The notes: a model not told the origin generated them from the sequence alone. A stretch of 64,000 nt of DNA from CADEDH01 sp041394285 (GCA_041394285.1 JAWKIL010000001.1:620001-684000); one strand, 5' to 3'; shown: positions 1 to 9,143, numbered from the stretch's first letter. Made by a program: numbers and translations.

Positions 1-1
1 G

Positions 2-196
2 AACCAGGTGTGGGGCACCCCCGAGGTGTGCATCGAGAAGCTGCGCACCATCCGGGAGACCACCGACGCCGGCGAGTTCGTGGGCGTGTTCACCTTCGGC
101 GACCTGCCCCTCGACAAGGCCGAGGCCTCGATGCGGCTCTTCGCCTCCGAGGTGCTACCCGTCATCCAGGCCGACGAGGCGGTGTCGACCCGCTAG
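2..196 (+). CDS. LLM class flavin-dependent oxidoreductase, C-terminal fragment
   Basis: The window opens inside this gene, so only about 64 C-terminal residues are visible. They contain WGTPE followed by the tail EASMRLFASEVLPVIQ. This closely matches the end of the full-length luciferase-like oxidoreductase at 61873-62943 (WGTPDQ, then KASMDLFGSEVLPVIQ), so the fragment belongs to the same subfamily of TIM-barrel FMN- or F420-dependent enzymes. It lies 28 nt before a TauD-type dioxygenase on the same strand and may be co-transcribed with it. The substrate is unknown. Confidence 0.8.
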   Translation, partial: NQVWGTPEVCIEKLRTIRETTDAGEFVGVFTFGDLPLDKAEASMRLFASEVLPVIQADEAVSTR

Positions 197-224
197 CACG
201 GGAGAGCGCAGGAGGAGGGCCGCC

Positions 225-1130
225 ATGAGCGCCACCACCGGTACCGACGTCACGGTCACCCCCCACGAGGGCGCCTGCGGCGCCACCGTCACCGGGGTGC
301 GCCTGGCCCACCTCGACGACGATGCCTTCGCCGCCGTGCTGGCGGCGTGGCACACCTACGGGGTGGTGGCCTTCCCCGGCCAGCACCTCAGCCCCACCGA
401 GCACGTGGCCTTCAGCCGGCGCATCGGCCAGCTGGAGAACACCAACACCAGGGACCGGGACTCCACCGAGCACCGGCCGACCACGCTGGCCCTGTCGAAC
501 GTGAACCGGCGGGGCGAGCTGGTGGCCGACCCCGAAGCCCGGCTCAACCGCTACCTGCGCAGCAACCAGCACTGGCACACCGACTCGTCGTTCAAGCGGA
601 TCTCGGCCAAGGCCTCGATGCTGGTGGCGGTGGAGGTGCCGGCCGAGGGCGGGGAGACGGAGTACGCCGACATGCGCGCCGCCTACGACGCCCTCGACCC
701 CGTGCTCCGGGCCCGGCTCGAGGGCCTGGTGGCCGTCCACTCCATTGCCTGGTCGCAGAGCCTGGCCATGGGGGAGGACGACGTGCTGTCGCCCGAGGAG
801 CAGCGCTACCTGCCGCCGGTGCGCCATCCGCTGGTGCGGGTGCACGAGCCGACGGGCCGCCGCAGCCTGTTCATCGGGCGCCATGCCCGGGTCATCGAGG
901 GGTGGGACGACGAGGAGAGCCGGGCCCTGCTCGACGAGCTGCTGGCGGCGGCGTGCCAGCCGCCCCGGGTCTACCGCCACCGGTGGCAGCCCGGCGATGC
1001 CGTGCTGTGGGACAACCGCTGCATGCTGCACCGGGGCCGACCGTGGGACACCCGGGAGGCCCGGGTGATGCGGCGGACCACGATCGCCGGCGATCCGCCG
1101 GCGGGCGAGACCAACGAGTGGGCCCTCTGA
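225..1130 (+). CDS. TauD/TfdA family 2-oxoglutarate-dependent dioxygenase
   Basis: A 301-residue protein of the usual length for non-haem Fe(II)/2-oxoglutarate dioxygenases of the TauD/TfdA type. The proximal iron ligands are visible in HWHTD (about His118 and Asp120). The distal histidine lies in MLHRGRPW (about residue 269), followed by an arginine-rich stretch expected to bind the 2-oxoglutarate carboxylate. The family oxidises substrates such as taurine, alkyl sulfates or aryloxyacids; nothing here fixes the substrate. A ribosome-binding-like aggaggg lies about 7 nt before the ATG. The gene probably follows the upstream LLM oxidoreductase in one transcript. Confidence 0.88.
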   Translation: MSATTGTDVTVTPHEGACGATVTGVRLAHLDDDAFAAVLAAWHTYGVVAFPGQHLSPTEHVAFSRRIGQLENTNTRDRDSTEHRPTTLALSNVNRRGELVADPEARLNRYLRSNQHWHTDSSFKRISAKASMLVAVEVPAEGGETEYADMRAAYDALDPVLRARLEGLVAVHSIAWSQSLAMGEDDVLSPEEQRYLPPVRHPLVRVHEPTGRRSLFIGRHARVIEGWDDEESRALLDELLAAACQPPRVYRHRWQPGDAVLWDNRCMLHRGRPWDTREARVMRRTTIAGDPPAGETNEWAL

Positions 1131-1147
1131 CCGGCGGCCCCCACCTG

Positions 1148-1198
1148 GATCTCTGACGCGGCGTCCCGCTCGGCGGTCCCTGGCGTCAGAGTTCCCGG
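1148..1198. repeat. Family A inverted repeat, copy 1
   Basis: The arms CTCTGACGC (1151-1159) and GCGTCAGAG (1183-1191) form a perfect 9-bp stem flanked by GAT on the left and TTCCC on the right. The same GATCTCTGAC ... GTCAGAGTTC layout recurs at 16299-16420 (twice), 20677-20723 and 63441-63487. Here it sits between the dioxygenase and the ilvA-type gene, just upstream of the latter's promoter, and could also end transcription. Confidence 0.75.
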
Positions 1199-1209
1199 TG
1201 TGGGGGCGG

Positions 1210-1215
1210 TACCGT
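1210..1215 (+). promoter_or_regulatory. -10 box TACCGT of a leaderless promoter
   Basis: TACCGT fits the actinobacterial TANNNT -10 consensus. Its last T lies 6 nt before the GTG at 1222, which puts the expected transcription start on the first base of the codon. This supports GTG 1222 over the upstream in-frame start at 1198. No clear -35 element is visible. Confidence 0.55.
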
Positions 1216-1221
1216 GCCGGT

Positions 1222-2442
1222 GTGGACACCCTGGCGGTGAGCGCCGACGACGTGCGCAAGGCAGCCGAGCGGATCGCCGGCGACGTGGTGCGGACCCCGG
1301 CGGCCGAGTCCCGCACCCTGTCCGCCCTGACCGGCCTCGATGTCGTGGTGAAGTTCGAGAACCTCCAGTTCACGGCGTCGTTCAAGGACCGGGGGGCGGC
1401 CAACAAGCTCCAGCAGCTGAGCGACGCCGAGCGCGACGCCGGGGTGCTGGCCGTCAGCGCCGGCAACCACGCCCAGTCGGTGGCCTACCATGCCACCCGT
1501 CTCGGCATCGCCGCCACCATCGTGATGCCGGCCTCGGCCCCGTTCACCAAGGTGGCCAACACCGAAGCCCTGGGGGCCGAGGTGGTGCAGGCGGGCGCCA
1601 CCTTCGCCGACGCCGCGGCCGTGGCCGAGCGCCTCGGGCGGGAGCGGGACCTCACCATGGTCCACCCCTATGACGATCCGGCCGTGATCGCCGGCCAGGG
1701 GACGGTGGCCGTCGAGCTGCTCGACGACGTCGACGGGATCGACACCCTGCTGGTGCCGGTGGGCGGCGGCGGCCTCCTGGCCGGCGTGGCCGCCTACACG
1801 AGGGCCGTGCGGCCCGACATCGAGCTGGTGGGGGTGCAGACCGAGGTCTACCCGGGGATGATCGCCGCCCTGGCCGGCCGCGAGCTCAGCCCGACCCGGG
1901 CCGACACGCTGGCCGACGGCATCGCGGTGAAGACGCCCGGCCGTCTCACCGTGCCCATGGTCCGGGACCTGGCGGACGAGGTGCTGGCCGTGCCCGAGGC
2001 CGCCATCGAGCGGGCCGTGTCGCTGTACCTGGAGATCGAGAAGACGGTGGTCGAGGGGGCCGGCGCGGTGGGCCTGGCCGCCGTGCTGGAGAACCCGGAG
2101 CGGTGGCGGGGTCGCCGGGTGGGCCTGATCCTGTCGGGCGGCAACATCGACACCCGGGTGCTGGCCTCGGTGCTGATGCGGGAGCTGGTGCACTCCGGCC
2201 GGATCACCACCGTGCGCATCTCCCTGCCCGATCTGCCGGGGTCGCTCGCCCCCGTGCTGTCCATGATGGCGGCGGGTGGCGCCAACGTGATCGAGATCGA
2301 CCATCGCCGGCTGTTCGACCCGATCTCGGCCCGGGCCACCAACGTGGACGTGGTGATCGAGACGCGGGACCGTCTCCACACCGCCACCGTGCTGGCCACC
2401 CTCCAGCAGGCCGGGTACCAGGCCGAGATCCTGGCCAGCTGA
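1222..2442 (+). CDS. ilvA: Threonine ammonia-lyase (PLP fold type II) with C-terminal ACT domain
   Basis: About 406 residues. The PLP lysine lies in SFKDRGAA (about Lys55), the substrate-binding loop is SAGNHAQ, and the phosphate-binding glycine loop is GGGGLLAG. The last ~75 residues form an ACT domain (TTVRISLPDLPGSLAPVL...), typical of the short biosynthetic/catabolic threonine dehydratases that make 2-oxobutyrate from threonine. Serine could also be a substrate. The GTG start is chosen because a TACCGT -10 box lies exactly 6 nt upstream. Length and motif order are normal. Confidence 0.9.
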   Translation: MDTLAVSADDVRKAAERIAGDVVRTPAAESRTLSALTGLDVVVKFENLQFTASFKDRGAANKLQQLSDAERDAGVLAVSAGNHAQSVAYHATRLGIAATIVMPASAPFTKVANTEALGAEVVQAGATFADAAAVAERLGRERDLTMVHPYDDPAVIAGQGTVAVELLDDVDGIDTLLVPVGGGGLLAGVAAYTRAVRPDIELVGVQTEVYPGMIAALAGRELSPTRADTLADGIAVKTPGRLTVPMVRDLADEVLAVPEAAIERAVSLYLEIEKTVVEGAGAVGLAAVLENPERWRGRRVGLILSGGNIDTRVLASVLMRELVHSGRITTVRISLPDLPGSLAPVLSMMAAGGANVIEIDHRRLFDPISARATNVDVVIETRDRLHTATVLATLQQAGYQAEILAS

Positions 2443-2459
2443 CGGGGGCTCCGCCCCGT
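2442..2459 (+). terminator. Possible terminator hairpin after ilvA
   Basis: ACGGGGGC, a short loop, then GCCCCGT directly follows the ilvA stop codon and forms a 7-bp stem with one bulge. There is no T-tract, as is common in high-GC actinobacteria. Confidence 0.35.
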
Positions 2460-2525
2460 ACCAGCTGCTCGCCGGGGCGTAGCGCTTTGGCCGCCCGGCC
2501 GGTGCCTCACCTACTGTTGGCACCC

Positions 2526-3779
2526 ATGGAACGACTGCGCTTCGGGGCCTTCGCCGCCCCCCATCACCCCGTGGGCGAGTCGCCCATGCTCCTGTTCCGG
2601 CGGGACATCGCGCTGGGGGCCCTGCTCGAGGAGCTGGGCTTCGACGAGTACTGGGTCGGCGAGCACCACTCGTCGGGGTGGGAGACGATCGGCTCGCCCG
2701 AGCTGCTGCTGGCGGCGGTGGGGGAGCGGACCCACACCATCCGCCTCGGCACCGGTGTGATCTCCCTGCCCTACCACCATCCGTTCAACGTGGCTTCCCG
2801 CCTGGCCCAGCTGGACCAGATGACCCGGGGTCGGGTGATCTTCGGGTCGGGCCCGGGCGCCCTGCCGTCCGACGCCCACACGCTCGACATCGACCCGATG
2901 ACCCAGCGTGACCGCCAGGACGAGGCCATGGGCGTGATCAAGCGCCTGCTGCGGGGGGAGGACCGTTTCTCCTACGAGAGCGACTGGTTCACGCTGAAGG
3001 ATGCCCAGCTCCAGATCCTGCCCCTCCAGGAGGAGATGGAGATGGCCACGGCGTCGTCGCTGTCACCGTCGGGTATGACGCTGGCCGGCAAGCACGGCAC
3101 CGGCGTGATCTCGATCGCCTCGACCTCGTCGGAGGGCCTGGCCGCCCTGCCCACCCAATGGGGCTTCGCCGAGACGGCGGCGGCCGAGAGCGGCAATGTC
3201 GTCGACCGCCGCAACTGGCGGGTCATGATGAACTGGCACATCGCCGAGACCGAGGAGCAGGCCCGCAACGAGGCCGTCAACGGTCTCCACCGGTGGCACA
3301 ACGAGTACAACGTGGGCGTGCTGTCCCGGCCCGGGGCCAAGCACTACGACGACAAGTGGAAGCTGCTCGACAACATGGTCGACTCCGGGGCGGCCGTGGT
3401 GGGCACACCCGACGATCTGGTGAAGTCGATCCTGAAGCTGCAGGAGCTGACGGGCGGGTTCGGCTGCGCCGTCGGGTTCGCCCACGACGGGGCGAACCAC
3501 GACGCCACCCGGCGGAGCTGGGAGATGGTCGGCCGCTACGTGATCCCCGAGATCAACGGCCAGCTGCGGGGGGTGCGGGCGTCGGCCGCCTTCCTCACCG
3601 CCAACCAGGAGGAGCTGATGAAGGGCGCCTCCAACGCGGTGATGGCCAAGATCCGCGAGACCCCGGGGGCCTACGACGCCCTCAAGACCACGCTGTCGCA
3701 GCGGTCGACCCAGAAGAAGGGCCCCGAGTGGCGCCCCGGGGCCGACGTCACCCTCGACGAGAAGGCCACCACCGACTGA
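2526..3779 (+). CDS. LLM class flavin-dependent oxidoreductase (limonene monooxygenase-like)
   Basis: 417 residues with luciferase-like TIM-barrel features: an N-terminal LRFGAFAAPHHP strand, FDEYWVGEHH, LGTGVISLPYHHP and FGSGPGALPSD. Together they resemble the FMN-dependent monooxygenases annotated as limonene 1,2-monooxygenase-like or alkanal monooxygenase. The length exceeds the ~300-aa F420-type members in this window because of a C-terminal extension after about residue 340. A TACTGT -10 box at 2512-2517 predicts transcription from about 2524, so the ATG at 2526 is close to leaderless. A strong hairpin follows the gene. The substrate is unknown. Confidence 0.85.
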   Translation: MERLRFGAFAAPHHPVGESPMLLFRRDIALGALLEELGFDEYWVGEHHSSGWETIGSPELLLAAVGERTHTIRLGTGVISLPYHHPFNVASRLAQLDQMTRGRVIFGSGPGALPSDAHTLDIDPMTQRDRQDEAMGVIKRLLRGEDRFSYESDWFTLKDAQLQILPLQEEMEMATASSLSPSGMTLAGKHGTGVISIASTSSEGLAALPTQWGFAETAAAESGNVVDRRNWRVMMNWHIAETEEQARNEAVNGLHRWHNEYNVGVLSRPGAKHYDDKWKLLDNMVDSGAAVVGTPDDLVKSILKLQELTGGFGCAVGFAHDGANHDATRRSWEMVGRYVIPEINGQLRGVRASAAFLTANQEELMKGASNAVMAKIRETPGAYDALKTTLSQRSTQKKGPEWRPGADVTLDEKATTD

Positions 3780-3796
3780 ACCTGCGGTCCACCGGC

Positions 3797-3826
3797 GGGC
3801 CCCGCTCCCACCCGGGAGCGGGGCCC
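3797..3826 (+). terminator. Strong GC-rich hairpin after the LLM gene
   Basis: GGGCCCCGCTCCC (3797-3809) pairs perfectly with GGGAGCGGGGCCC (3814-3826) across a 4-nt loop, starting 18 nt after the stop codon. No U-tract follows. The position fits a terminator between this gene and the lipoprotein gene. Confidence 0.6.
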
Positions 3827-3911
3827 CGAACCGCGCCCGGGCTCCACCGACGATGAGGGAGCGGTAGGTCTGCCCGCCGTTGGGACGGATGCCGTCGGTA
3901 CCCTGCCGGGC

Positions 3912-4517
3912 GTGATCGAGACATGCCGTTCTGCCGTCGGCCGCCTGGCCGGAACCGCCGTTGTGCTCTCGCTGCTCGTTGCCGCCTGCGGCAGCGGGGG
4001 CGATGACAGCTCCGCCCCCGCCTCGGCTGGTGCCAGCCCCGTCAGCGCCGCCACCGAGCCCGGAGCCAGCAGCGCCGACGGCGAGGCGGGCGGCACCACG
4101 GCGACCCCACCCGACGCTTGCGCCCTGGTGAGCGACGAGGCGGCCAGCGCCCTGCTGGGCCAGGAGGTCACGGGCAAGGCGGCGTCGGTCGAGAACGCCC
4201 CCTACGCCGTGTGCCAGTGGGGCGACCTGTTCCAGGGCGACGTGCTGGCCGTGCAGGTGGCGGGAGAGCAGGACACGATCCGCCCGCTCCAGATCCTGGT
4301 CTCGGCATCGAGCCAGGACGCCACGGCGTCGTCGGTGGGGACCGACGGCAAGTACATCGCCGACATCGGCTACGTCTACGGCGGCGGCGGCGTCGGCCAG
4401 TCGATCCTGTTCCGCCACGGCGAGTGGGACGTGCTGGTGGGCGTCACGGGCGAGGACGGCCCCTCGCAGGCCGAGCTGGAGGCCGTGGCCGCCGACATCG
4501 ACGCTGCCCTGAGCTGA
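3912..4517 (+). CDS. Secreted lipoprotein, DUF3558-like
   Basis: 201 residues starting at GTG. A lipoprotein signal peptide is clear: a hydrophobic run, then the lipobox LLVAACGS with the acylated Cys near residue 25, then a Ser/Ala/Gly-rich linker to about residue 65. The mature domain starts with DACALVSDEAASALLGQ, resembling the DUF3558 lipoproteins of actinobacteria, whose function is not known. Two further cysteines (in DACAL and AVCQWG) could form a disulfide outside the cell. A TACCCT -10 box at 3899-3904 lies 7 nt before the start. Confidence 0.75.
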   Translation: MIETCRSAVGRLAGTAVVLSLLVAACGSGGDDSSAPASAGASPVSAATEPGASSADGEAGGTTATPPDACALVSDEAASALLGQEVTGKAASVENAPYAVCQWGDLFQGDVLAVQVAGEQDTIRPLQILVSASSQDATASSVGTDGKYIADIGYVYGGGGVGQSILFRHGEWDVLVGVTGEDGPSQAELEAVAADIDAALS

Positions 4518-4561
4518 TCCGGCTTGGTCGATCGCCGTTGGGGCGGAGGCAGAATGCTGAG

Positions 4562-5251
4562 ATGTACCTGCCGCCGGCGTTCGAGGAGACCGACCCAGCC
4601 GAGGTGCGGGGGCTGATCGAGGCGGCGGGAGCGGCCACCCTGGTGACCGTGGTCGACGGTGCGCTGTTCGCCTCCACCGTGCCCCTGCTGTTCGAGCCCG
4701 ATCCCGGGGGCGACGGGCCCGGCCGCCTCGTCGGGCACCTGGCCCGGGCCAATCCCCAGGCCCGCCGGTCGAGCGCGGAGGTCGACGCGCTGGCCGTCTT
4801 CAACGGCGTGACTGGCTACGTGTCGCCGACCCTGTATCCCACCAAGCAGGACGGCGGGCGGGTCGTGCCGACATGGAACTATGAGGTCGTCCACCTGTGG
4901 GGCCCGCTGGTGGTCCACGACGATCCGGCGTGGGTGCTCGATCTCGTCACCCGGCTGACCGGGCACCACGAGGCCCGGTACCGGCAACGGGGTGACGCCG
5001 CCGGGCTTCCCGCCATGGAGCCCTGGGCCGTCGCCGACGCCCCGGCGGACTTCATCGACGGGCAGCTCCGGGCGATCGTGGGCGTCGAGATCCCCGTGAC
5101 CCGGCTGGCGGCCAAACGCAAGCTCAGCCAGAACCGGCCCGAGGCCGACCGGGCCGGCGTGCTCGCCGGCTTCTCGGCCCGGGCCGCCGCCGGCGTGTCC
5201 GGGGCCGCGGCCATGGCCGCCCGGGTCCGTCAGGCCAACCCCGGGTCGTAA
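4562..5251 (+). CDS. FMN-binding negative transcriptional regulator, PaiB family
   Basis: 229 residues of the PaiB-like split-barrel family. The N-terminus MYLPPAFEETD, the central LVGHLARANPQAR, and the C-terminal IVGVEIPVTRLAAKRKLSQNR are typical. Members bind FMN, and the founding protein represses sporulation and protease genes in Bacillus; a regulatory role here is only by family. It follows the lipoprotein gene by 44 nt and may share its transcript. Length is normal. Confidence 0.87.
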   Translation: MYLPPAFEETDPAEVRGLIEAAGAATLVTVVDGALFASTVPLLFEPDPGGDGPGRLVGHLARANPQARRSSAEVDALAVFNGVTGYVSPTLYPTKQDGGRVVPTWNYEVVHLWGPLVVHDDPAWVLDLVTRLTGHHEARYRQRGDAAGLPAMEPWAVADAPADFIDGQLRAIVGVEIPVTRLAAKRKLSQNRPEADRAGVLAGFSARAAAGVSGAAAMAARVRQANPGS

Positions 5252-5301
5252 CCGCTGTCCCCGGCCGGCGCCGGTCCTCGTCAGCGGCCAGGGGCGAAAC
5301 C

Positions 5302-7743
5302 TCAGCCCAGGCCGCCACCGGCGGCGACCTCACCCACCTTGTCGTCGTCGTAGCCGAGCATGCCGGTGAGGATCTCATAGGCGTGCTCGCCGTAGAGGGG
5401 CCCGTGGCGGTCGACCCGGCCCGGGGTGCGGCTCAACCGCATCCTCGGTCCCTCCACCGGGATGGGCCCGATGAACGGATGGTCGATCGTGACCCAGTGG
5501 CCCCGATGGGCCAGCTGGGGGTCGGCCAGGCAGCCGGCCGAGTTGTTGGCCAGGTGCGACGCCACCCCGAGCAGCTGCAGCTTCTCCACCAGGGCGTCGC
5601 CGTCGTGGCCGGCGGTCCAGGCCGCCACCATCTCGTCGAGCTCGGCCCGGCGGGTCAACCGCTCGGCCGTGGCCAGGGTCCGCAGGTCGGGCCGCCCCAC
5701 GGCGTCGGCCAAAGCCGCCCAGGCCCCGTCGTGTTCGCAGGCCAGGGCCACCCACCGGTCGTCGCCCTGCACCGGGTACACCCCGTGGGGGGCCATGGCC
5801 AGGTCGCCGTTGCCCAGCGAGGTGTGCTCCCGGCCGTTCACCTCGGCGTCGAGCAGGCCGGGGGCCAGGAGCTGGAGCGACGACTCGGCCTGGGACAGGT
5901 CGAGGTGCTGGCCTTCCCCGGTGCGGCGGCGATGGTCGATCGCGGCCAGCAGGCCGGCCAGGCCGAAGCGGGGCGACACGGTGTCGGTGTAGGCCCCGAA
6001 CGGCCCGGCTGCCGCCCGGTCGGGCCAGCGGGTGGTGTGGTGGAAGCCGAACAGGGCCGACGCCAGGTTGCCGTAGCCGGGCAGGTCGAGGGAGCCGGTC
6101 TGGCCGGGCAGGCAGCTGGAGTAGAGGATCACCGACGGGTTGACGGCCCTGATCCGCTCGTAGCTGAACCCCATCCGCTCCAGGGCCCCGGCCGAGAAGC
6201 TCTCCAGAACCACGTCGGCCCAGCTGATGAGGTCCCACAGCACCTCGCGGCCGGCGTCGGTGGTGAGGTCGATCTCGATGCCGATCTTGCCGGCGTTGGC
6301 GTTGTTGAACAGCCCGCCGCACTCCAGCGGGTGCTGGTCGTTCAACGGGTGGAGGGGCATGACGGTACGGGTGACGTCGACCCGTTGCTGGGTCTCCACC
6401 TTCACCACCGTGGCCCCGAAGTCGGCCAGGCCCCGGCCCACGTAGGGGCCGGCGATCGACCAGGTGAGGTCGACGACCTTCAGCCCGTCGAGGGGGCGAG
6501 CCCCGTCGATGGGGGCTGCCGGGGCGGGCTGGACGTCGCCGGCCTCCGCCCCGCCCTGATCCAGCTCGGCCAGGACAGCTTCCGTGTCGACGCCGAGCGA
6601 GGGGGCCGGGCCCAGAGCCAGCAAGGGGGCGGCCGAGGCGATGATGAACGGGCCGAGCCGGCGGTGGTGAGGCCCGCCCTCCACGATGGGGCCGACGTCC
6701 CACGAGCCCCGCTCGGCCAGGTGGGGCAGCTCCATCACCTCAGTGAGGCCCGCCACCGGGGCCAGCAGCACCCGCCGCTTGCGGGCCTCCTCCACCAGCT
6801 CGGCCTTGGTCCGCTTGGCCGTGTGGGCGGCCACGATGTCGGCCAGCCGGTCGAGCTCGGACGCCGGCTCCCGGCCGTCGAGAAGGCGGACGATGAGGTC
6901 CTCCCACGGCTTGTCGCGCGTCGCCTCGTCGCAGCCTCCCTCCTCCCAGATCCAGCGGAACAGGTTGGGGGTGAACTCCTTGAAGGCGGCCCCGAACAGC
7001 AGGGTGATGCTCACCTCACCGTCGGACGCCGGGTACCCCCAGCGGAGCTTGAAGGCGCCCACGTTGATGCCCTCGCCCGACCGGCCGAGCGGGGCGTTGT
7101 CCCACGCCTCGTTGAGGGCGTAGGCGAACGACGCCTGGAGGTAGGCGGTCTGGATCGAGACGTCCACGATCTGGCCCCGGCCCGAGCGGCCCCGCTCGTT
7201 GAGGGCGTAGAGCACGCCGACGGCCAGGTCGGCCGCCCCGTGGTTGTAGGCCTGGGGGATGCCGCAGCGCAGCGGGGGGCGGTCGGTGTCGCCGGTCAGG
7301 GCGAGCTGGCAGGCCGAGGCGGCCACCGTGAGGTCGGTCTCGTGCCAGTCGGCCTTCGGGCCGTCGAGCCCGAACGGGGTGAGCAGCCCGATCACGAGCG
7401 ACGGGTAGGCGGCGGCCAGGGCCTCGGGATCGAAGGGCAGGTCGGCCGGGCGGCCCGACCACAGCACGATGTCGGCCCCGGTAGCCAGGCGGGTCAGCCG
7501 GTCACGATCCGCCGGGTCGTGAGGATCGAGCACCACCGACCGCTTGCCCCGGTTGTAGGCGGCATGCCACAGTGACGGCCCGGCGTCGGGCGAGCCGCCG
7601 GCGAACGGCGGCTGGCGGCGGGCCGGCGACCCCCCTGGCGGCTCCACCAATGTCACGTCGGCCCCCATCTGGGCCAGCATCAGCCCGGCCAGGTGCCCCC
7701 GGTGGTCGGTGCAGTCCAGCACCCGGTACGGCTGCAACATCAT
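5302..7743 (-). CDS. Tandem (two-domain) CaiB/BaiF-type CoA-transferase
   Basis: About 813 residues in which two class III CoA-transferase domains are joined. Domain 1 covers roughly residues 1-400 (YRVLDCTDHRGHLAGLMLAQMGADV), and domain 2 starts near residue 425 (GLKVVDLTWSIAGPYVGRGLADFGATV). The second half keeps family features such as RTGEGQHLDLSQAESSLQ. Single-domain relatives are about 400 aa and dimerise as interlocked rings, so the fusion may form an internal pseudo-dimer. ATG 7743 is preferred over the upstream 7773 start because the domain begins at MLQPYRV. The Rieske oxygenase gene lies upstream on the same strand. Donor and acceptor CoA are unknown. Confidence 0.88.
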   Translation of the reverse strand: MMLQPYRVLDCTDHRGHLAGLMLAQMGADVTLVEPPGGSPARRQPPFAGGSPDAGPSLWHAAYNRGKRSVVLDPHDPADRDRLTRLATGADIVLWSGRPADLPFDPEALAAAYPSLVIGLLTPFGLDGPKADWHETDLTVAASACQLALTGDTDRPPLRCGIPQAYNHGAADLAVGVLYALNERGRSGRGQIVDVSIQTAYLQASFAYALNEAWDNAPLGRSGEGINVGAFKLRWGYPASDGEVSITLLFGAAFKEFTPNLFRWIWEEGGCDEATRDKPWEDLIVRLLDGREPASELDRLADIVAAHTAKRTKAELVEEARKRRVLLAPVAGLTEVMELPHLAERGSWDVGPIVEGGPHHRRLGPFIIASAAPLLALGPAPSLGVDTEAVLAELDQGGAEAGDVQPAPAAPIDGARPLDGLKVVDLTWSIAGPYVGRGLADFGATVVKVETQQRVDVTRTVMPLHPLNDQHPLECGGLFNNANAGKIGIEIDLTTDAGREVLWDLISWADVVLESFSAGALERMGFSYERIRAVNPSVILYSSCLPGQTGSLDLPGYGNLASALFGFHHTTRWPDRAAAGPFGAYTDTVSPRFGLAGLLAAIDHRRRTGEGQHLDLSQAESSLQLLAPGLLDAEVNGREHTSLGNGDLAMAPHGVYPVQGDDRWVALACEHDGAWAALADAVGRPDLRTLATAERLTRRAELDEMVAAWTAGHDGDALVEKLQLLGVASHLANNSAGCLADPQLAHRGHWVTIDHPFIGPIPVEGPRMRLSRTPGRVDRHGPLYGEHAYEILTGMLGYDDDKVGEVAAGGGLG

Positions 7744-7824
7744 CGCTTTGACCCCCTGGACGTCGTCCCCCAACGTCGTGTGGCTTCCGCCACAGCTCCA
7801 TCTTGGAGGGGACGGCCGGTCCGG

Positions 7825-9138
7825 TCAATCGAGGTAGGTGGCGAGCACCCGGTGGGTGTTGACGATCCGGCGCTCTTCGCTCGACACGATCGTGTGGGTG
7901 AACCCGGGCTGGCCCAGCCCCCGCTGCAGGCGGGCCATGGCCCGTACGTCCTGGTTGAAGACGAGGCCAAGGCGTTCGGCGTCGAGCCCGTTGACGACAT
8001 CGGTTGGGTGCCGCTTGGCCCCGTGGGCGCCGGGCGGCCGCCGGTCGAAGTGGAGGGTGAACAGCTCGGCCCGGTCGACCACCGTCGACGGCTTGGCCAC
8101 CAGCACGTTGAACGAGTCGGCGCTGACCAGCACGGTGGCGTTGGGGAAGAGGTTGTACTGGCGGAGCCGCATGATCTGGTCGTCGTCGAACCGGGCCAGG
8201 TCCACCCCCCGCCGGCCGGCCTCGGCCCGGATGGCCGCCACCAGCAGCTCGAAGGCGGTGGCGTCGGGGGGCTCGGCCGGCATGGGGACGGTGTCGTCGG
8301 GGGCGAGGCCGAGCCGCCGCCCCTGGGTGCGGCAGAACGAGTCCCACACGTCGGCCTCGGGCACCGCCCCGAGGCGGGGGCTGGCCACCCCGTAGAGCTG
8401 GTAGCTGACGGCGTGGCGGTCCCACAGGTGCTGGGCGGCGTGGACGTCGTCGAACGACACGATCATCTCGGGGTGGAGACCCTGCACGTGGTAGGTCTCG
8501 GAGAACCCCTCGGCCACCACCTTCCAGTTGCAGCTCACCGGTGTGGTGGTGGTCACCCCGCAGCGGAACTCGTCGATGTCGGCCCAGGCCAGGTCGGCCG
8601 GGACGCCCTCCAGCCAGGCGTCCAGCGGGTTCGCATCGGCGTCGAGGTTGACGAAAACCAGCGGGCCCCAGGTGCCGACCCGGGCGGGGATGAGGGGCAG
8701 GTCCTCGTTGCGCAGGGCGCCGAAGCCCCGGCGGGACGGCACCTCCCGCAGCTCGCCGGCCAGGGTCCAGGACCAGTGGTGGAACCCGCAGCGGATCTCG
8801 CCCAGCCCGGCCCCGGCCCCCGTGCACAGCAGGTTGCCCCGGTGGCGGCAGACGTTCTGGAAGGCCCGCAGCTCGCCGTCGTCACCCCGCACGATCAGGA
8901 CCGACAGCGGACCGCAGCGGTGCTCGAACCAGTCGCCGGGTTCGGCCACGTGATCGACCGAGCAGGCGATCTGCCACACCCGGGGCCACAGCCGGTCCAG
9001 CTCCCGATCGGCGATGGCCTGGCTGGTGTAACGGTCGACGGAGAACCGGTGGTGCCCCGGCGCCTCGGCGTCCCAGGCGACGCCGGTGGCGAGCGGCGGG
9101 GTGGCTGTGACCGGATGCTCAGCGGTGGTGCGCTCCAC
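7825..9138 (-). CDS. Rieske [2Fe-2S] aromatic-ring-hydroxylating oxygenase, alpha subunit
   Basis: 437 residues. The Rieske cluster ligands are C-R-H and, about 18 residues later, C-G-F-H. The catalytic domain has NWKVVAEGFSETYHVQGLHP, which carries the mononuclear iron histidines. No ferredoxin, reductase or beta-subunit gene is nearby, so the enzyme must use a distant electron donor. The GTG start is supported by a TACTGT -10 box on the minus strand (9149-9144) exactly 5-6 nt upstream. The CoA-transferase gene follows after about 80 nt, suggesting a shared pathway. Confidence 0.9.
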   Translation of the reverse strand: MERTTAEHPVTATPPLATGVAWDAEAPGHHRFSVDRYTSQAIADRELDRLWPRVWQIACSVDHVAEPGDWFEHRCGPLSVLIVRGDDGELRAFQNVCRHRGNLLCTGAGAGLGEIRCGFHHWSWTLAGELREVPSRRGFGALRNEDLPLIPARVGTWGPLVFVNLDADANPLDAWLEGVPADLAWADIDEFRCGVTTTTPVSCNWKVVAEGFSETYHVQGLHPEMIVSFDDVHAAQHLWDRHAVSYQLYGVASPRLGAVPEADVWDSFCRTQGRRLGLAPDDTVPMPAEPPDATAFELLVAAIRAEAGRRGVDLARFDDDQIMRLRQYNLFPNATVLVSADSFNVLVAKPSTVVDRAELFTLHFDRRPPGAHGAKRHPTDVVNGLDAERLGLVFNQDVRAMARLQRGLGQPGFTHTIVSSEERRIVNTHRVLATYLD

Positions 9139-9143
9139 CCCGG

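Noticed and set aside
5383..7575. A 730-codon plus-strand frame opposite the tandem CoA-transferase
   Set aside because: Low-complexity Gly/Val/His/Pro translation with no motif; the minus strand encodes two complete enzyme domains.
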